Below, in pieces: positions 8,751 to 17,520 of a DNA stretch of 64,000 nucleotides. Position 1 is the stretch's first letter; every line of letters begins with the position of its first letter. Both the position numbers and the translations under genes were made by a program. This DNA is from [Mycobacterium] vasticus (GTDB lineage: Bacteria > Actinomycetota > Actinomycetes > Mycobacteriales > Mycobacteriaceae). Location of the stretch: NCBI RefSeq assembly GCF_020181595.1, contig NZ_CP084028.1, positions 251,649-315,648 on the forward strand, written 5' to 3'. Under the pieces are notes generated by a model. That model did not search any database, was not told where the DNA came from, and saw only the letters and a program-made list of their open reading frames with translations.

Positions 8751-9381
8751 CGCTGACCGCGGCGCGCTGCAGGGACGCTTCGGCGTTCTCCCGGCTGTCG
8801 CCCATGCCGACGAACATGTCGACCATCATCGGGCTGAGCAGGTGGTCGGGTGGCCGGTCACCGTGGCTGAGGGCCCCGACGATCTCCAGCAGCACCATGC
8901 CATGGATCGCGCTCCAGATGCGCAGGGCAAAGTCGAACACGTCGTCTCGGCGGACCCTTCCGGTGTCGACGATCCGCTGTAGGGCGTTGACCAGTTGGCC
9001 GAACGACGTTGCCGCCACCGGCATCTCGGCGTCCGGCATCCGGAACAACTGCTGTGACGTCAGGCCGAACATCAGTCGGTAGCGCTGCGGACTCGCCAGC
9101 GCGAACTTCCGGTAGTGGTAACCCATGACGAAGAAGTCGGCCATCGGGTCGTCGGTCGTGGGCGCTGCGGCCAGTGCTTGGCCGAACCGTTCGAAGGACG
9201 CCGCGACGATAGCGTCCAGCAGGCCGTTCATCCCGCCGAAGTGGGTGTAGACGGCCATGGTCGAGGCCCCGATCTCGGCCGCCACCTTGCGGGCCTGCAA
9301 CGCCTCGGGGCCGACGCTGTCCAGCAGGCGGGTACCGGCCTCGATCAGGCGCTCACGCGGACTCGAACTCACCCTTGCCAT
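8725..9381 (-). CDS. TetR/AcrR-family repressor next to carotenoid oxygenase
   Basis: 218 aa. The N-terminal helix-turn-helix spans roughly residues 25-50 (VAAEIGASTMAVYTHFGG) and a WHG-type C-terminal ligand/dimerisation domain follows (FVMGYHYRKFALASPQRYRLMF). It is divergently transcribed from the carotenoid oxygenase gene. Two copies of ATAAC-N3-GTTAT lie between the two starts, so autoregulation and repression of the oxygenase is the likely job. M. tuberculosis has the same pairing (Rv0653c/Rv0654) at a different chromosomal place, which suggests that this pair moves as a unit. Confidence 0.85.
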   Translation of the reverse strand: MARVSSSPRERLIEAGTRLLDSVGPEALQARKVAAEIGASTMAVYTHFGGMNGLLDAIVAASFERFGQALAAAPTTDDPMADFFVMGYHYRKFALASPQRYRLMFGLTSQQLFRMPDAEMPVAATSFGQLVNALQRIVDTGRVRRDDVFDFALRIWSAIHGMVLLEIVGALSHGDRPPDHLLSPMMVDMFVGMGDSRENAEASLQRAAVSVSRPDRPR

Positions 9382-9387
9382 GCTGCC

Positions 9388-9423
9388 ATAACAGTGTTAT
9401 ACATGTCGACATAACATCGTTAT
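9388..9423. promoter_or_regulatory. Double operator ATAAC-N3-GTTAT for the adjacent TetR
   Basis: Two perfect inverted repeats: ATAAC/GTTAT at 9388-9400 (spacer AGT) and at 9411-9423 (spacer ATC), centre to centre 23 bp. The first lies 7 bp before the tetR start and the second ends 16 bp before the oxygenase ATG, so one bound regulator could silence both genes. The binding protein is inferred from position. Confidence 0.75.
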
Positions 9424-9439
9424 GGCCAGGAGGTGCCCG

Positions 9440-10885
9440 ATGACCAACCCCTACCTTCAGGGCGGTTTCGCCCCGATCGCGCAGGAATACACCCTCACCG
9501 ACCTCGCGGTGGCCGGGACCATCCCGGACTACCTGGACGGGCGTTACCTGCGCAACGGTCCCAACCCCGTCGGGGAGCTCGATCCCGCGACGTACCACTG
9601 GTTCATCGGCGACGGCATGGTCCACGGCGTCCGGATTCGTGACGGCAAGGCCGAGTGGTACCGCAACCGCTACGTGCGTGGACCTCAGACGGCCAGGGCG
9701 CTGGGTGAGCAGCCACGCGCGGGCCGGCACGCCGGGGCGTCGGGGATCGGCGCCAATACCAACGTGATCGGTCACGCCGGGCGCACGTTCGCGCTGATCG
9801 AGGGCGGCATCTCCTGCTACGAGCTGACCGACGAACTCGACACCGTCGGGGTTTGCGACTTCGACGCCACGCTGCCGGGCGGCTACACCGCGCACCCCAA
9901 GCGTGACCCGGACACCGGTGAGCTGCATGCGGTGTCCTACTCGTTCGCCCGCGGCAACACCGTGCAGTATTCGGTGATCGGCACCGACGGCCGGGCCCGG
10001 CGAACGGTGGACATCGAGGTGACCGGGTCGCCGATGATGCACGACTTCTCGCTGACCGAGAAGCATGTGGTCTTCTACGACCTGCCGGTGACGTTCGATG
10101 CCGGGCAGGTAGCCCAAGGCATCGCACCACCCGGGCTGCGACTGCCGGTCCGGCTGATTTTGAACGCGCTGATCGGCAGGGTGCGTATCCCCGACCCGCT
10201 CACGGCCCGACTGCCGCGCCGCGACCGCGACCCCCGGACGATGCCTTACCGGTGGAACCCGAAATACCCTGCGCGGGTTGGCGTCATGCCCAGAGAAGGT
10301 GGCAATGCGGACGTTCGCTGGTTCGAGGTGGAGCCCTGCTATGTGTTTCACCCGATGAACGCCTACGACGAGGGCGACACCGTGGTACTAGACGTGGTGC
10401 GGCACCCGAAGATGTTCGACACGGAGATGCGCGGCCCCGCCGAAGGTCTGCCCACCATGGAACGCTGGACGGTCGACCTGGCCGACGGCAAGGTTCGCGA
10501 GTCCCGGTTCGACGATCGCGGCCAGGAGTTCCCGCGGGTGGACGAACGCCGGGTCGGTAAACGGCACCGATTCGGGTATGCGGTGGGCATCGGCAATGGC
10601 GTGGTGCCGGAAGGGACGTTGCTCAAGCACGACCTGGTCGGCGGGACGACAGCGACCCGATCATTCGGCGATGGAAAACAGTTGGGCGAGTTCGTCTTCC
10701 ATCCGGCCGCCACCGATGCCGCCGAAGATGACGGGGTGCTGATGGGCTTTGTCTACGACACCGCGGCAGATCGCAGCGCGCTGGCGATCCTGGACGCATC
10801 GACCATGGAGAACGTCGCCAGTATCGCTCTGCCGCACCGGGTTCCCGCCGGATTCCACGGCAACTGGGTACCGGCCGGGCAGTGA
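9440..10885 (+). CDS. Carotenoid cleavage oxygenase (RPE65/CCO family, Rv0654 type)
   Basis: 481-aa non-haem iron(II) dioxygenase that splits C=C bonds of carotenoids and apocarotenals. Four Fe-binding His contexts of the family are visible: YTAHPKRD, MMHDFSLT, CYVFHPMNAY and the C-terminal FHGNW. The N-terminal LDGRYLRNGPNP is a strong family mark. The ATG at 9440 is chosen over the in-frame ATG at 9422 because AGGAGG sits at 9428-9433 with 6-nt spacing; starting at 9422 would lie inside the operator. It is probably controlled by the divergent TetR. The preferred substrate (beta-carotene, apocarotenal or lignostilbene-like) cannot be fixed. Confidence 0.88.
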   Translation: MTNPYLQGGFAPIAQEYTLTDLAVAGTIPDYLDGRYLRNGPNPVGELDPATYHWFIGDGMVHGVRIRDGKAEWYRNRYVRGPQTARALGEQPRAGRHAGASGIGANTNVIGHAGRTFALIEGGISCYELTDELDTVGVCDFDATLPGGYTAHPKRDPDTGELHAVSYSFARGNTVQYSVIGTDGRARRTVDIEVTGSPMMHDFSLTEKHVVFYDLPVTFDAGQVAQGIAPPGLRLPVRLILNALIGRVRIPDPLTARLPRRDRDPRTMPYRWNPKYPARVGVMPREGGNADVRWFEVEPCYVFHPMNAYDEGDTVVLDVVRHPKMFDTEMRGPAEGLPTMERWTVDLADGKVRESRFDDRGQEFPRVDERRVGKRHRFGYAVGIGNGVVPEGTLLKHDLVGGTTATRSFGDGKQLGEFVFHPAATDAAEDDGVLMGFVYDTAADRSALAILDASTMENVASIALPHRVPAGFHGNWVPAGQ

Positions 10886-10896
10886 GGAGTTCGATC

Positions 10897-11307
10897 ATGA
10901 CCACGACAGTTGTACGCGTCGGCGACCCGGAGCGGGAACGCACCGCCGCCCGGCTCGGGCAGGCATTCACTCAGGGCTACCTCTCGATGCCGGAGTACGA
11001 GACGCGATTGGGCTCAGCGTTCGAGGCCCAGACCGCCACGGCGCTGGGTGATCTGGTGGCCGATCTTCCCGTCGAACGGATCAGACGCCAAGACCCGCAG
11101 CGTCGCGCCCAACGGCACGCCGCGGCCCGCCGCGGCGCCCGGATTCACCTGGGCGTCTACCTGGCGGTGTCCGTGCTGATGATCGCCATCTGGCTGGTGA
11201 CCGCGATGTCAGTGGGCCAGTGGTACTTCTGGCCGGTGTGGCCGATCTTCGGCTGGGGGATCGGGGTGGTGTCCCACGTGCTCGCGTCGAAGAACTACTT
11301 GCGGTAG
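10897..11307 (+). CDS. DUF1707-type membrane protein with 2 TM helices
   Basis: 136 aa. The N-terminal segment VGDPERERTAARLGQAFTQGYLSMPEYETRL is the DUF1707 motif common in actinobacteria, where it often sits before membrane or signalling domains. A basic linker (QRRAQRHAAARR) and two TM helices (about 85-107 and 112-130) follow. The ATG at 10897 has GAGGAG 7-12 nt upstream. It begins 11 bp after the oxygenase stop, so it is probably co-transcribed with it. It overlaps the convergent aminotransferase gene by 13 bp. The function is unknown. Confidence 0.7.
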   Translation: MTTTVVRVGDPERERTAARLGQAFTQGYLSMPEYETRLGSAFEAQTATALGDLVADLPVERIRRQDPQRRAQRHAAARRGARIHLGVYLAVSVLMIAIWLVTAMSVGQWYFWPVWPIFGWGIGVVSHVLASKNYLR

Positions 11308-12569
11308 CCGACCAGGAAGTTGCCCAGCCGTTCGATGGCGTTGGCCAGATCACGTGCCCACGGCAGCGTGACGATGCGCAGGTGATCCGGTGCAGGCCAG
11401 TTGAATCCGGTGCCCTGGGTGACCAGGATCTTCTCCTGCAGCAGCAGGTCGAGGACCAGGTGCTCGTCGCTCTCGATCGGATAGACCTCGGGGTCCAGAC
11501 GGGGGAACGCGTACAGCGCCCCGCGCGGCTTGGTGCAGCTGACGCCCGGAATCTCGTTGAGCTTCTTCCAGGCGACGTCACGCTGCTCCAGCAGGCGACC
11601 ACCCGGCAGTACCAGTTCGTCGATGCTCTGGTGGCCGCCCAACGCCACCTGAATGGCATGCTGGGCAGGAACATTCGGGCACAGCCGCATGCTTGCCAGC
11701 AGGTTGATGCCCTCCAGGAAACTGGTCGCGTGCTCCTTGGGTCCGGTGATCACCACCCAGCCGGAGCGGTAGCCGGCCACCCGGTAGGCCTTCGACAGGC
11801 CGTTGAAGGTCAGGCACAGCAGGTCCGGCGCCAGGGCAGCCAGATTGATGTGCTCGGCGTCGTCGTAGAGGATCTTGTCGTAGATCTCGTCGGCCAGCAG
11901 CAGCAGTTGATGCTTGCGGGCCAACTCGACGATCTGGCTGAGCACTTCCCGGCTGTAGACCGCGCCGGTCGGATTGTTCGGGTTGATCACCACCAGCGCC
12001 TTGGTGCGCTCGGTGATCTTGGATTCCATGTGGGCGATGTCGGGTTGCCAGCCCTGGGTCTCGTCGCACAGGTAGTGCACCGGCGTGCCCCCGGCCAGTG
12101 ACGTCGTCGCCGTCCACAACGGATAGTCCGGCGCCGGGATCAGCACCTCGTCGCCGTTGTCCAGCAGCGCCTGCAGCACCATGGAGATCAGCTCGGACAC
12201 CCCATTGCCCAGGTAGACGTCGTCGACGTCGAAGCGGGGGAAATCCTCGATGAGTTCGTAGCGGGTGACCACGGCGCGACGTGCCGGAAGGATGCCCTGG
12301 GAGTCCGAGTAGCCCTGCGCGTAGGGCAGCGCCTGGATCATGTCCCGCATGATCACGTCGGGTGCGTCGAAGCCGAACGGCGCCGGGTTGCCGATGTTGA
12401 GCTTGAGGATGCGGTGGCCTTCGGCCTCCATCCGGGCGGCTTGGTCGTGGATCGGACCGCGGATCTCGTAGAGGACGTCCTGCAGTTTGGTCGACTGCGC
12501 GAACGTCCGCTGGCGGTGCGGACCGCCGGTGGCGGGCCACGGCATCTGAGGCACCTGATGAGTGGTCAC
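11295..12569 (-). CDS. aspC: PLP-dependent aspartate aminotransferase-like enzyme (Rv0337c type)
   Basis: 424 aa fold-type I class I/II aminotransferase, cytosolic. The catalytic Lys is K260 in NGLSKAYRVAGYRSGW. The pyridine-ring Asp is D227 (LLADEIYDK). NPNNPTG at 196-202 contacts the substrate/PLP. Nearly colinear with M. tuberculosis Rv0337c, annotated aspC; family relatives act on Ala or Asp, so substrate specificity is uncertain. The GTG at 12569 (VTTHQ...) is chosen because the ortholog starts in the same phrase and GGGAG lies upstream; the frame stays open far upstream without similarity. A gap of about 90 bp separates it from the etfD stop on the same strand. Confidence 0.88.
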   Translation of the reverse strand: MTTHQVPQMPWPATGGPHRQRTFAQSTKLQDVLYEIRGPIHDQAARMEAEGHRILKLNIGNPAPFGFDAPDVIMRDMIQALPYAQGYSDSQGILPARRAVVTRYELIEDFPRFDVDDVYLGNGVSELISMVLQALLDNGDEVLIPAPDYPLWTATTSLAGGTPVHYLCDETQGWQPDIAHMESKITERTKALVVINPNNPTGAVYSREVLSQIVELARKHQLLLLADEIYDKILYDDAEHINLAALAPDLLCLTFNGLSKAYRVAGYRSGWVVITGPKEHATSFLEGINLLASMRLCPNVPAQHAIQVALGGHQSIDELVLPGGRLLEQRDVAWKKLNEIPGVSCTKPRGALYAFPRLDPEVYPIESDEHLVLDLLLQEKILVTQGTGFNWPAPDHLRIVTLPWARDLANAIERLGNFLVGYRK

Positions 12570-12660
12570 GCTGTCAATGCTCCCACAACTGTCCAATGAA
12601 AATTTGCCTGAGAAACAAGTTGGGGCCGTATGTGCACGCACACGGCCCCAACCCGTTATC

Positions 12661-15519
12661 TCAGTGTTTGCCCGGTGGGCGTGCGCCGCGGGCGATCCCG
12701 AGCCCCTTGACCGGAGCCTGCTCGGCGGCCGGAGCTGCCGGCTCGGCGGGGGCCGCCGGTTCAGCCGGCGCCGCCGGTTCTGCCGGTGCTGCCTCGGCGG
12801 CAGGGGCGGGCTCAGCGGCCGGTGCCGCGGGAGCGGCCTTCTTGGCGCCGGGCTTGCGGGCACCTGCCGCCATCCCGAGTCCCACGACCGGGGCCGCGGG
12901 TGCTGCCGGTGCGGCGGGTGCCGCCTCGGCCGGAGCCGCCGGAGCCGCGCTTGCCTCCGCTGCCGGGGCAGCGGCCGGTGCCTCGGCGGCCGGGGCCGCC
13001 TTCTTGGCGCCGGGACGCTTGGCGCCGCCGGCCATCCCCAGCCCCTTGACCGGCGCTGCGGGGGCCGCACTCGCACTCGCCTCCGCTGCCGGAGCTGCCG
13101 CCGGTGCCTCGGCGGCCGGGGCCGCCTTCTTGGCGCCGGGACGCTTGGCGCCGCCGGCCATCCCCAACCCGGTGACGGGCTTGGTGGCGGCCGGGGCCGC
13201 TGCGGCGGCGGGCTTCTCCAGCGTCTGGACGGCCGCAGCCGCGGGTGCGGCCTGCTCGACCTTCTTCGGCCCTGCCTCGGCGGCCCTGGCGGCGGCGGTT
13301 CCCTTGGCGGGCAACGTCACTCCGGTCAGGTCCAGCGAGTCCAGCAGGATCTGGGCGATGTCGCGGACGTCCACACCGGTACGGCCAGAGGCCTCGATGC
13401 GGTCGTCGAGGCCGTCGCTGATCATCACCCGGCAGAACGGGCACGCGGTGGCGATGGTGGTGGCACCGGTGGCCAGCGCCTCGTCGACGCGGTCGTGGTT
13501 CACCCGCTTGCCGATGTGTTCTTCCATCCACATCCGTGCCCCGCCTGCGCCGCAGCAGAACGAGCGGTCGCGGTTACGCGGCATCTCGATCAGGTTGGCG
13601 CCCGCGGCCGTCACGAGCTCACGCGGCGGCTCGTAGACCTTGTTGTGCCGGCCCAGGAAGCACGGGTCGTGGTAGGTGACGTCCCGCGACATCGGGGTCA
13701 CCGGCACGAGCCGCTTGTCCCGGATCAGCCGGTTGAGGACCTGGCTGTGGTGCAGCACGGTGTACTCACTGCCCAGCTGCGGGTATTCCCGCGAGATGGT
13801 GTTGAAGCAGTGCGGACAGCTGGCGATGATCTTGCGGTCCGGCTTGTCGAGGCCCTCGAACACCTCGTTGAGCATCTCGACGTTCTGGCTGGCCAGCTGC
13901 TGGAACAGGAACTCGTTGCCGGAACGACGGGCCGGGTCACCGGTGCAGGTCTCGCCGGTGCCCAGCACCAGGAACTTCACGCCGGCGGCGGCCAGCAGCT
14001 CCGCGGTCGCCTTGGTGGTCTTCTTGGCGCGGTCCTCATAGGCACCCGCGCAGCCCACCCAGAACAGGTACTCGAACCCGTCGAAGCTGTCGACGTCCTG
14101 GCCGTAGACCGGAATGTCGAAGCTGAGCTCATCGATCCAGCTGGTGCGCTCGCTGTTGTTCTGCCCCCACGGGTTGCCCTTGTTCTCCAGGTTCTTGAAC
14201 AGCACGGCCAGCTCGGACGGGAACTCCGATTCGACCAGCACCTGATAGCGGCGCATGTCGACGATGTGGTCGATGTGCTCGATGTCGACCGGGCACTGCT
14301 CGACGCAGGCGCCGCAGTTGGTGCAGGACCACAGCACGTCGGGGTCGATCACGCCGCCCTGCTCGGCGGTGCCCACCAGCGGGCGCGCGGCCTGCTCGGG
14401 GCCGGAGCCGCCGATACGCTCAAAGCCCTTTTCCGGCACGTGATGTCCGGCCAGCGGCTCGGCGCCGGCCAGGTCGACGTCACCCTCGGGCATCGGCTTG
14501 TCACCGAGCAGGTAGGGGGCCTTGGCCATCCAGTGGTCGCGCAGATCCATGATGAGCAGCTTCGGGCTGAGCGGCTTGCCGGTGTTCCAGGCCGGGCACT
14601 GCGACTGGCATCGCCCGCACTCGGTGCAGGTGGCGAAGTCGAGCATGCCCTTCCAGGAGAAGTCTTCGATCTTGCCGCGGCCGAACACCGCCTCCTCGGG
14701 CGGGTTGTCGAAGTCCAGCGCCTCGCCCTCGTACTCGATCGGCAGCAGCGGGCCCAGGCCGTTGGGCAGCCGCTTGAAGGTGACATTGACCGGCGCCAGG
14801 AAGATGTGCAGGTGCTTGGAGTGCAGCACGATCAGCAGGAAGCCCAGTGCCACCGCGACGTGCAGCAGCAGCGCGACGGTCTCGATGGTCTCGTTGGTGG
14901 CGAGCCCCAGCGGCTCCATGACCTTGCCCATCAGGTGCGACAGGTAGGCACCCTTGCCGTAGGGCAGGCTGCCGGTGTTGGCCGCGGCGCCGCGCAGCAA
15001 CAGGAAGGTCCACACGACGTTGAGGATCATCACCAGGATCAGCCAGGCGCCGCCGTTGTGCGAGCCGTAGAACCGCGATGACCGGCCGTGCTCGGTCGGG
15101 TTGCGCAGGACCCGGATGATCATGAACACAACGATCGACAGCGTGACCGCGGTGATGAAGAAGTCCTGCATGAAGCCCAGGAAGTCCCAGTGGCCGATGA
15201 TCGGGATCGCGAAGTGCGCGTCGAACATCTGGCCGTAGGCCTCGATGTACACGGTGATCAGGACGAAGAACGCCCACATGGTGAAGAAGTGGGCGATACC
15301 GGGGATCGACCACTTCAGCAGCTTGGCCTGACCGGCGACCTCACGGATCTGGGTCCACACCCGGGTCTTGACGTCGGTGGTCCGCTCGGCGCCGACCTTC
15401 ACGCCCGACATCACCAGGCGGTAGAGCCAGAACACCCGGCGTGCGGCCAGCAGGCCGACGAACGCCGTCATGGACAGGCCGACCACCAGCCTGATCAGCA
15501 TCTGGACATTTTCGGTCAC
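12661..15519 (-). CDS. etfD: Membrane Fe-S oxidoreductase EtfD (Rv0338c type)
   Basis: 952 aa. The N-terminal third has about five to six TM helices. Then come two [4Fe-4S] ferredoxin motifs (CTECGRCQSQCP at about 296-307 and CTNCGACVEQCP at about 398-409) and two CCG-type domains with ASCPHC and CCGAGGARMW. In M. tuberculosis this protein is known as EtfD: it takes electrons from the electron-transfer flavoprotein during acyl-CoA beta-oxidation and passes them to the membrane quinone pool. The last 190 or so residues are an Ala/Pro/Lys-rich repetitive tail. The GTG at 15519 has GGGAGGGA at 15526-15533 on the minus strand. Two GTTAC-N6-GTAAC repeats lie just upstream and suggest lipid-responsive control (inferred). 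Confidence 0.92.
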   Translation of the reverse strand: MTENVQMLIRLVVGLSMTAFVGLLAARRVFWLYRLVMSGVKVGAERTTDVKTRVWTQIREVAGQAKLLKWSIPGIAHFFTMWAFFVLITVYIEAYGQMFDAHFAIPIIGHWDFLGFMQDFFITAVTLSIVVFMIIRVLRNPTEHGRSSRFYGSHNGGAWLILVMILNVVWTFLLLRGAAANTGSLPYGKGAYLSHLMGKVMEPLGLATNETIETVALLLHVAVALGFLLIVLHSKHLHIFLAPVNVTFKRLPNGLGPLLPIEYEGEALDFDNPPEEAVFGRGKIEDFSWKGMLDFATCTECGRCQSQCPAWNTGKPLSPKLLIMDLRDHWMAKAPYLLGDKPMPEGDVDLAGAEPLAGHHVPEKGFERIGGSGPEQAARPLVGTAEQGGVIDPDVLWSCTNCGACVEQCPVDIEHIDHIVDMRRYQVLVESEFPSELAVLFKNLENKGNPWGQNNSERTSWIDELSFDIPVYGQDVDSFDGFEYLFWVGCAGAYEDRAKKTTKATAELLAAAGVKFLVLGTGETCTGDPARRSGNEFLFQQLASQNVEMLNEVFEGLDKPDRKIIASCPHCFNTISREYPQLGSEYTVLHHSQVLNRLIRDKRLVPVTPMSRDVTYHDPCFLGRHNKVYEPPRELVTAAGANLIEMPRNRDRSFCCGAGGARMWMEEHIGKRVNHDRVDEALATGATTIATACPFCRVMISDGLDDRIEASGRTGVDVRDIAQILLDSLDLTGVTLPAKGTAAARAAEAGPKKVEQAAPAAAAVQTLEKPAAAAAPAATKPVTGLGMAGGAKRPGAKKAAPAAEAPAAAPAAEASASAAPAAPVKGLGMAGGAKRPGAKKAAPAAEAPAAAPAAEASAAPAAPAEAAPAAPAAPAAPVVGLGMAAGARKPGAKKAAPAAPAAEPAPAAEAAPAEPAAPAEPAAPAEPAAPAAEQAPVKGLGIARGARPPGKH
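12690..13170 (-). repeat. Degenerate coding repeats in the EtfD tail
   Basis: The stretch TTCTTGGCGC recurs at 12839, 13001 and 13127 (intervals 162 and 126 bp), within longer near-identical blocks. At protein level GLGMAGGAKRPGAKKAAP occurs twice, a GLGMAAGARKPGAKKAAP variant once, and the protein ends GLGIARGARPPGKH. The unit is about 42-54 residues. Confidence 0.8.
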
Positions 15520-15539
15520 GGAGCGTCCCTCCCATCCAC

Positions 15540-15584
15540 AAGTTACCAATCAGTAACTTAGCTATGGTTACTGACGGGTAACTT
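15540..15584. promoter_or_regulatory. Tandem operator GTTAC-N6-GTAAC upstream of etfD
   Basis: AAGTTAC-N6-GTAACTT occupies 15540-15559 (perfect 7-bp arms). A second GTTAC-N6-GTAAC is at 15567-15582, centre to centre 25 bp. The first copy begins 21 bp before the etfD start. The arrangement is that of a TetR-type binding pair; no regulator gene lies beside it, so the regulator must be elsewhere. Confidence 0.7.
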
Positions 15585-15732
15585 ATCGCCAATCTTGCGC
15601 AATAGCTGCTCAAGCCCTACTCGGTCGCCCATAGTGCCATCCCGGTCCCGCCCAGCGTGACGCAGGCTGGCCTAACTGTATCGGCCGGCGACCATTTGGT
15701 TGGGCTTTCGCGCTGGCGGCGCTAGGGGCGAT

Positions 15733-16316
15733 TCACAGTCCCGGCGGCAGCGGAATCACGATCTCCGACGGTCGCGTTGGCGCAGGGTTCGTGGTGCTGG
15801 GGGTCGGGGTCGCTGTGGTGGTCGGGGTCGCTGTGGTCGACGGGGCCGTTGTGGTCGCCGGGGTGGTGGAGGTCGGCGACTGCGTGGTGGTCTCCGAACT
15901 GGTGGGGGCCTGGGTCGTCGGCTCGGTCGTCGTCTCGGCCGTGGTGGCAGGCGGGGCGTTCTCGTCGGTGGTGGCAGGGGCGGCGGGCTCCGGGGCCGGC
16001 GCGGCGGGTTCGCCGGTGGGCTCTTCGGAGGGGGCGGCCGTGGTGGCGGAGACCGACGTCGTCGTTGTTGTCGTACCGTGCTCGTCGCTCTTGTTGGCCA
16101 GCCGAACCATGCTCCACACCAGCGCTGCGATGAGCAGCGCCGTCAGCACACCCAGGCCGACCAGCGACAATGGACGCAGATACCACGGGGTAGGCGGCGG
16201 CGGTTCGGGTGACGGGGGCTGTGACCAGTCCGGCTGCTGTCCGGTGGGCTCGCGGTACTCGCTGTAGCCGACCGGCTCCTTGTGTTCGCTGCCCCCGCGG
16301 TAGTCGAAATCGGCCA
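15733..16316 (-). CDS. Single-TM protein with long Thr/Pro-rich extracellular tail
   Basis: About 194 aa from the ATG at 16316 (MADFDYRGGSEHK); an in-frame ATG at 16398 would add 27 residues. A short Pro-rich cytoplasmic part ends in PWYLRPLS, followed by one TM helix (about 50-72). Roughly 120 residues are made almost only of Thr, Pro, Ala and Ser, a likely O-mannosylated wall-spanning stalk. The end, EIVIPLPPGL, matches the style of the paralogue at 16802 (EIPTVITLPPHR). The pair flank a DUF3054 gene. The function is unknown; start confidence is moderate. Confidence 0.6.
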
Positions 16317-16413
16317 TCTGGGTCGGTTCGTTGTTGGGGTCGTCCGGCGTTCGCTCCACGCGTACCGATGGTAGGTGCCGCGGCTGACGAAACCCCACGA
16401 CGACACCTGACGG

Positions 16414-16791
16414 CTAACTGTGCCGCGCCTCCGCGCGCCGCGCAACAAGTCCGAACGCCGCGCGCCAGCCGAGCAGCAACACTGCGGTCACCGTCGACGC
16501 CACCACGATGAAACTGCCCGCCACGCCCGCCGATGTCAGTGCGCGCAGCAGCATTCCGACCGCCACGGTCGACACCCACACGATGACGCCGGTCGGCATC
16601 ACCGCGGTGGGCCGCCGCCAGCCTTGCGCGACCAGCCAACCCAGCACGGTCCCGCTCAGAAACGGCCAGGCGGTGGTCGCCAAACCGGCCAGGTTGATGC
16701 CTTCGTCGTGGCTGCGCCGGCCGAGGGCGCAGAAGACCAATACGGCCACCACGTCGATGCCGAGCCAGGCAGGTCGGTGCTGGGGTTGCAT
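16414..16791 (-). CDS. DUF3054 four-TM membrane protein
   Basis: 125 aa with four hydrophobic helices and the DUF3054 phrases VFCALGRRSHDEG near the first helix and LAQGWRRPTA/GVIVWVSTVAVG in the middle. The family is widespread in actinobacteria and uncharacterised. It starts 10 bp after the stop of the upstream Pro-rich membrane gene on the same strand, so the two are probably co-transcribed. Confidence 0.75.
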   Translation of the reverse strand: MQPQHRPAWLGIDVVAVLVFCALGRRSHDEGINLAGLATTAWPFLSGTVLGWLVAQGWRRPTAVMPTGVIVWVSTVAVGMLLRALTSAGVAGSFIVVASTVTAVLLLGWRAAFGLVARRAEARHS

Positions 16792-16801
16792 GCGGCCCGA
16801 C

Positions 16802-17473
16802 CTACCGGTGCGGCGGCAGGGTGATCACGGTCGGAATCTCGGGGACCTTCGGGATCGGCGGAATGGTGATCACCGAGGGCAGCGACGGCAGACGGTGGTG
16901 GTGTTCCGGCGGCGCGCTGGGCGCCGGTGTTGCCGGGCCGGCGGGCGGTTTCGGCGCCGGTGCCTGCCCGGTCTGGTTGGGCGGCGCGGCGGTGGTGCTG
17001 CTGGTCGCGCTGGAGCTGCTGGTGGTGCTGGATGTGCTCGACGACGAGCTGGTGGTGCTCGACGTGCTCGACGAGCTGCTGGCCGGACTGGTGCTGCCGC
17101 CACCGGGGCCGTGACTGGTCAGCTGGATGATGCCCCAGATCACCAGGGCGAGCATCACCGCGATCAGCCCGACCCAGGCGATCAGCACCGGCTTGCGGCG
17201 GAACCAGGGCAGCGGCAGTTGCCCGACCGGATCGGTCGGGGTGTCCGTGGGCGGCTGTTCGAACTGCTGGTTGTAGGCGGCGTATTGGGTCGGCATGTCG
17301 GCGGGTCGGTAGCCGGGATTGCCCGGCCGGCCTGGGCCGGCGGGGCCGAACGGGGCCGGCGAGGGGCCGGGCTGCTGTGGACCGCTCTGGCGGTGCCGAA
17401 TGGACTGGGTGGGGTCGCTGCTGGGGCCGCCGGGACCGCTGCCGGGACCCTCTGAAGATCCGAATCGCGCCAT
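16802..17473 (-). CDS. Single-TM Pro-rich protein with Ser/Thr-rich stalk (paralogue of 15733)
   Basis: 223 aa. The N-terminal half is disordered and rich in Gly, Pro and Gln (QSGPQQPGPSPAPFGPAGPG). PLPWFRRKPVLIAW introduces one TM helix (about 105-128), followed by a Ser/Thr-only stretch (about 140-165) and a Pro-rich end with PPIPKVPEIP. The order of parts, including the PW-aromatic-Arg phrase before the helix, matches the protein at 15733, so the two are likely diverged paralogues on either side of DUF3054. A role in the envelope is inferred from architecture only. Confidence 0.6.
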   Translation of the reverse strand: MARFGSSEGPGSGPGGPSSDPTQSIRHRQSGPQQPGPSPAPFGPAGPGRPGNPGYRPADMPTQYAAYNQQFEQPPTDTPTDPVGQLPLPWFRRKPVLIAWVGLIAVMLALVIWGIIQLTSHGPGGGSTSPASSSSSTSSTTSSSSSTSSTTSSSSATSSTTAAPPNQTGQAPAPKPPAGPATPAPSAPPEHHHRLPSLPSVITIPPIPKVPEIPTVITLPPHR

Positions 17474-17520
17474 TCCACCGAGAGTAACGGAAACCGCCCA
17501 ACGATGAATGAACCCAGATG

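Noticed and set aside
12570..13076. N-terminal extension of the aminotransferase frame
   Set aside because: The extra residues are Arg/Pro-rich and lie over the etfD tail; the GTG at 12569 matches the start of the ortholog.
12562..15081. 839-aa open frame antisense to etfD
   Set aside because: Shadow of the intact Fe-S protein; composition is unlike a real protein.
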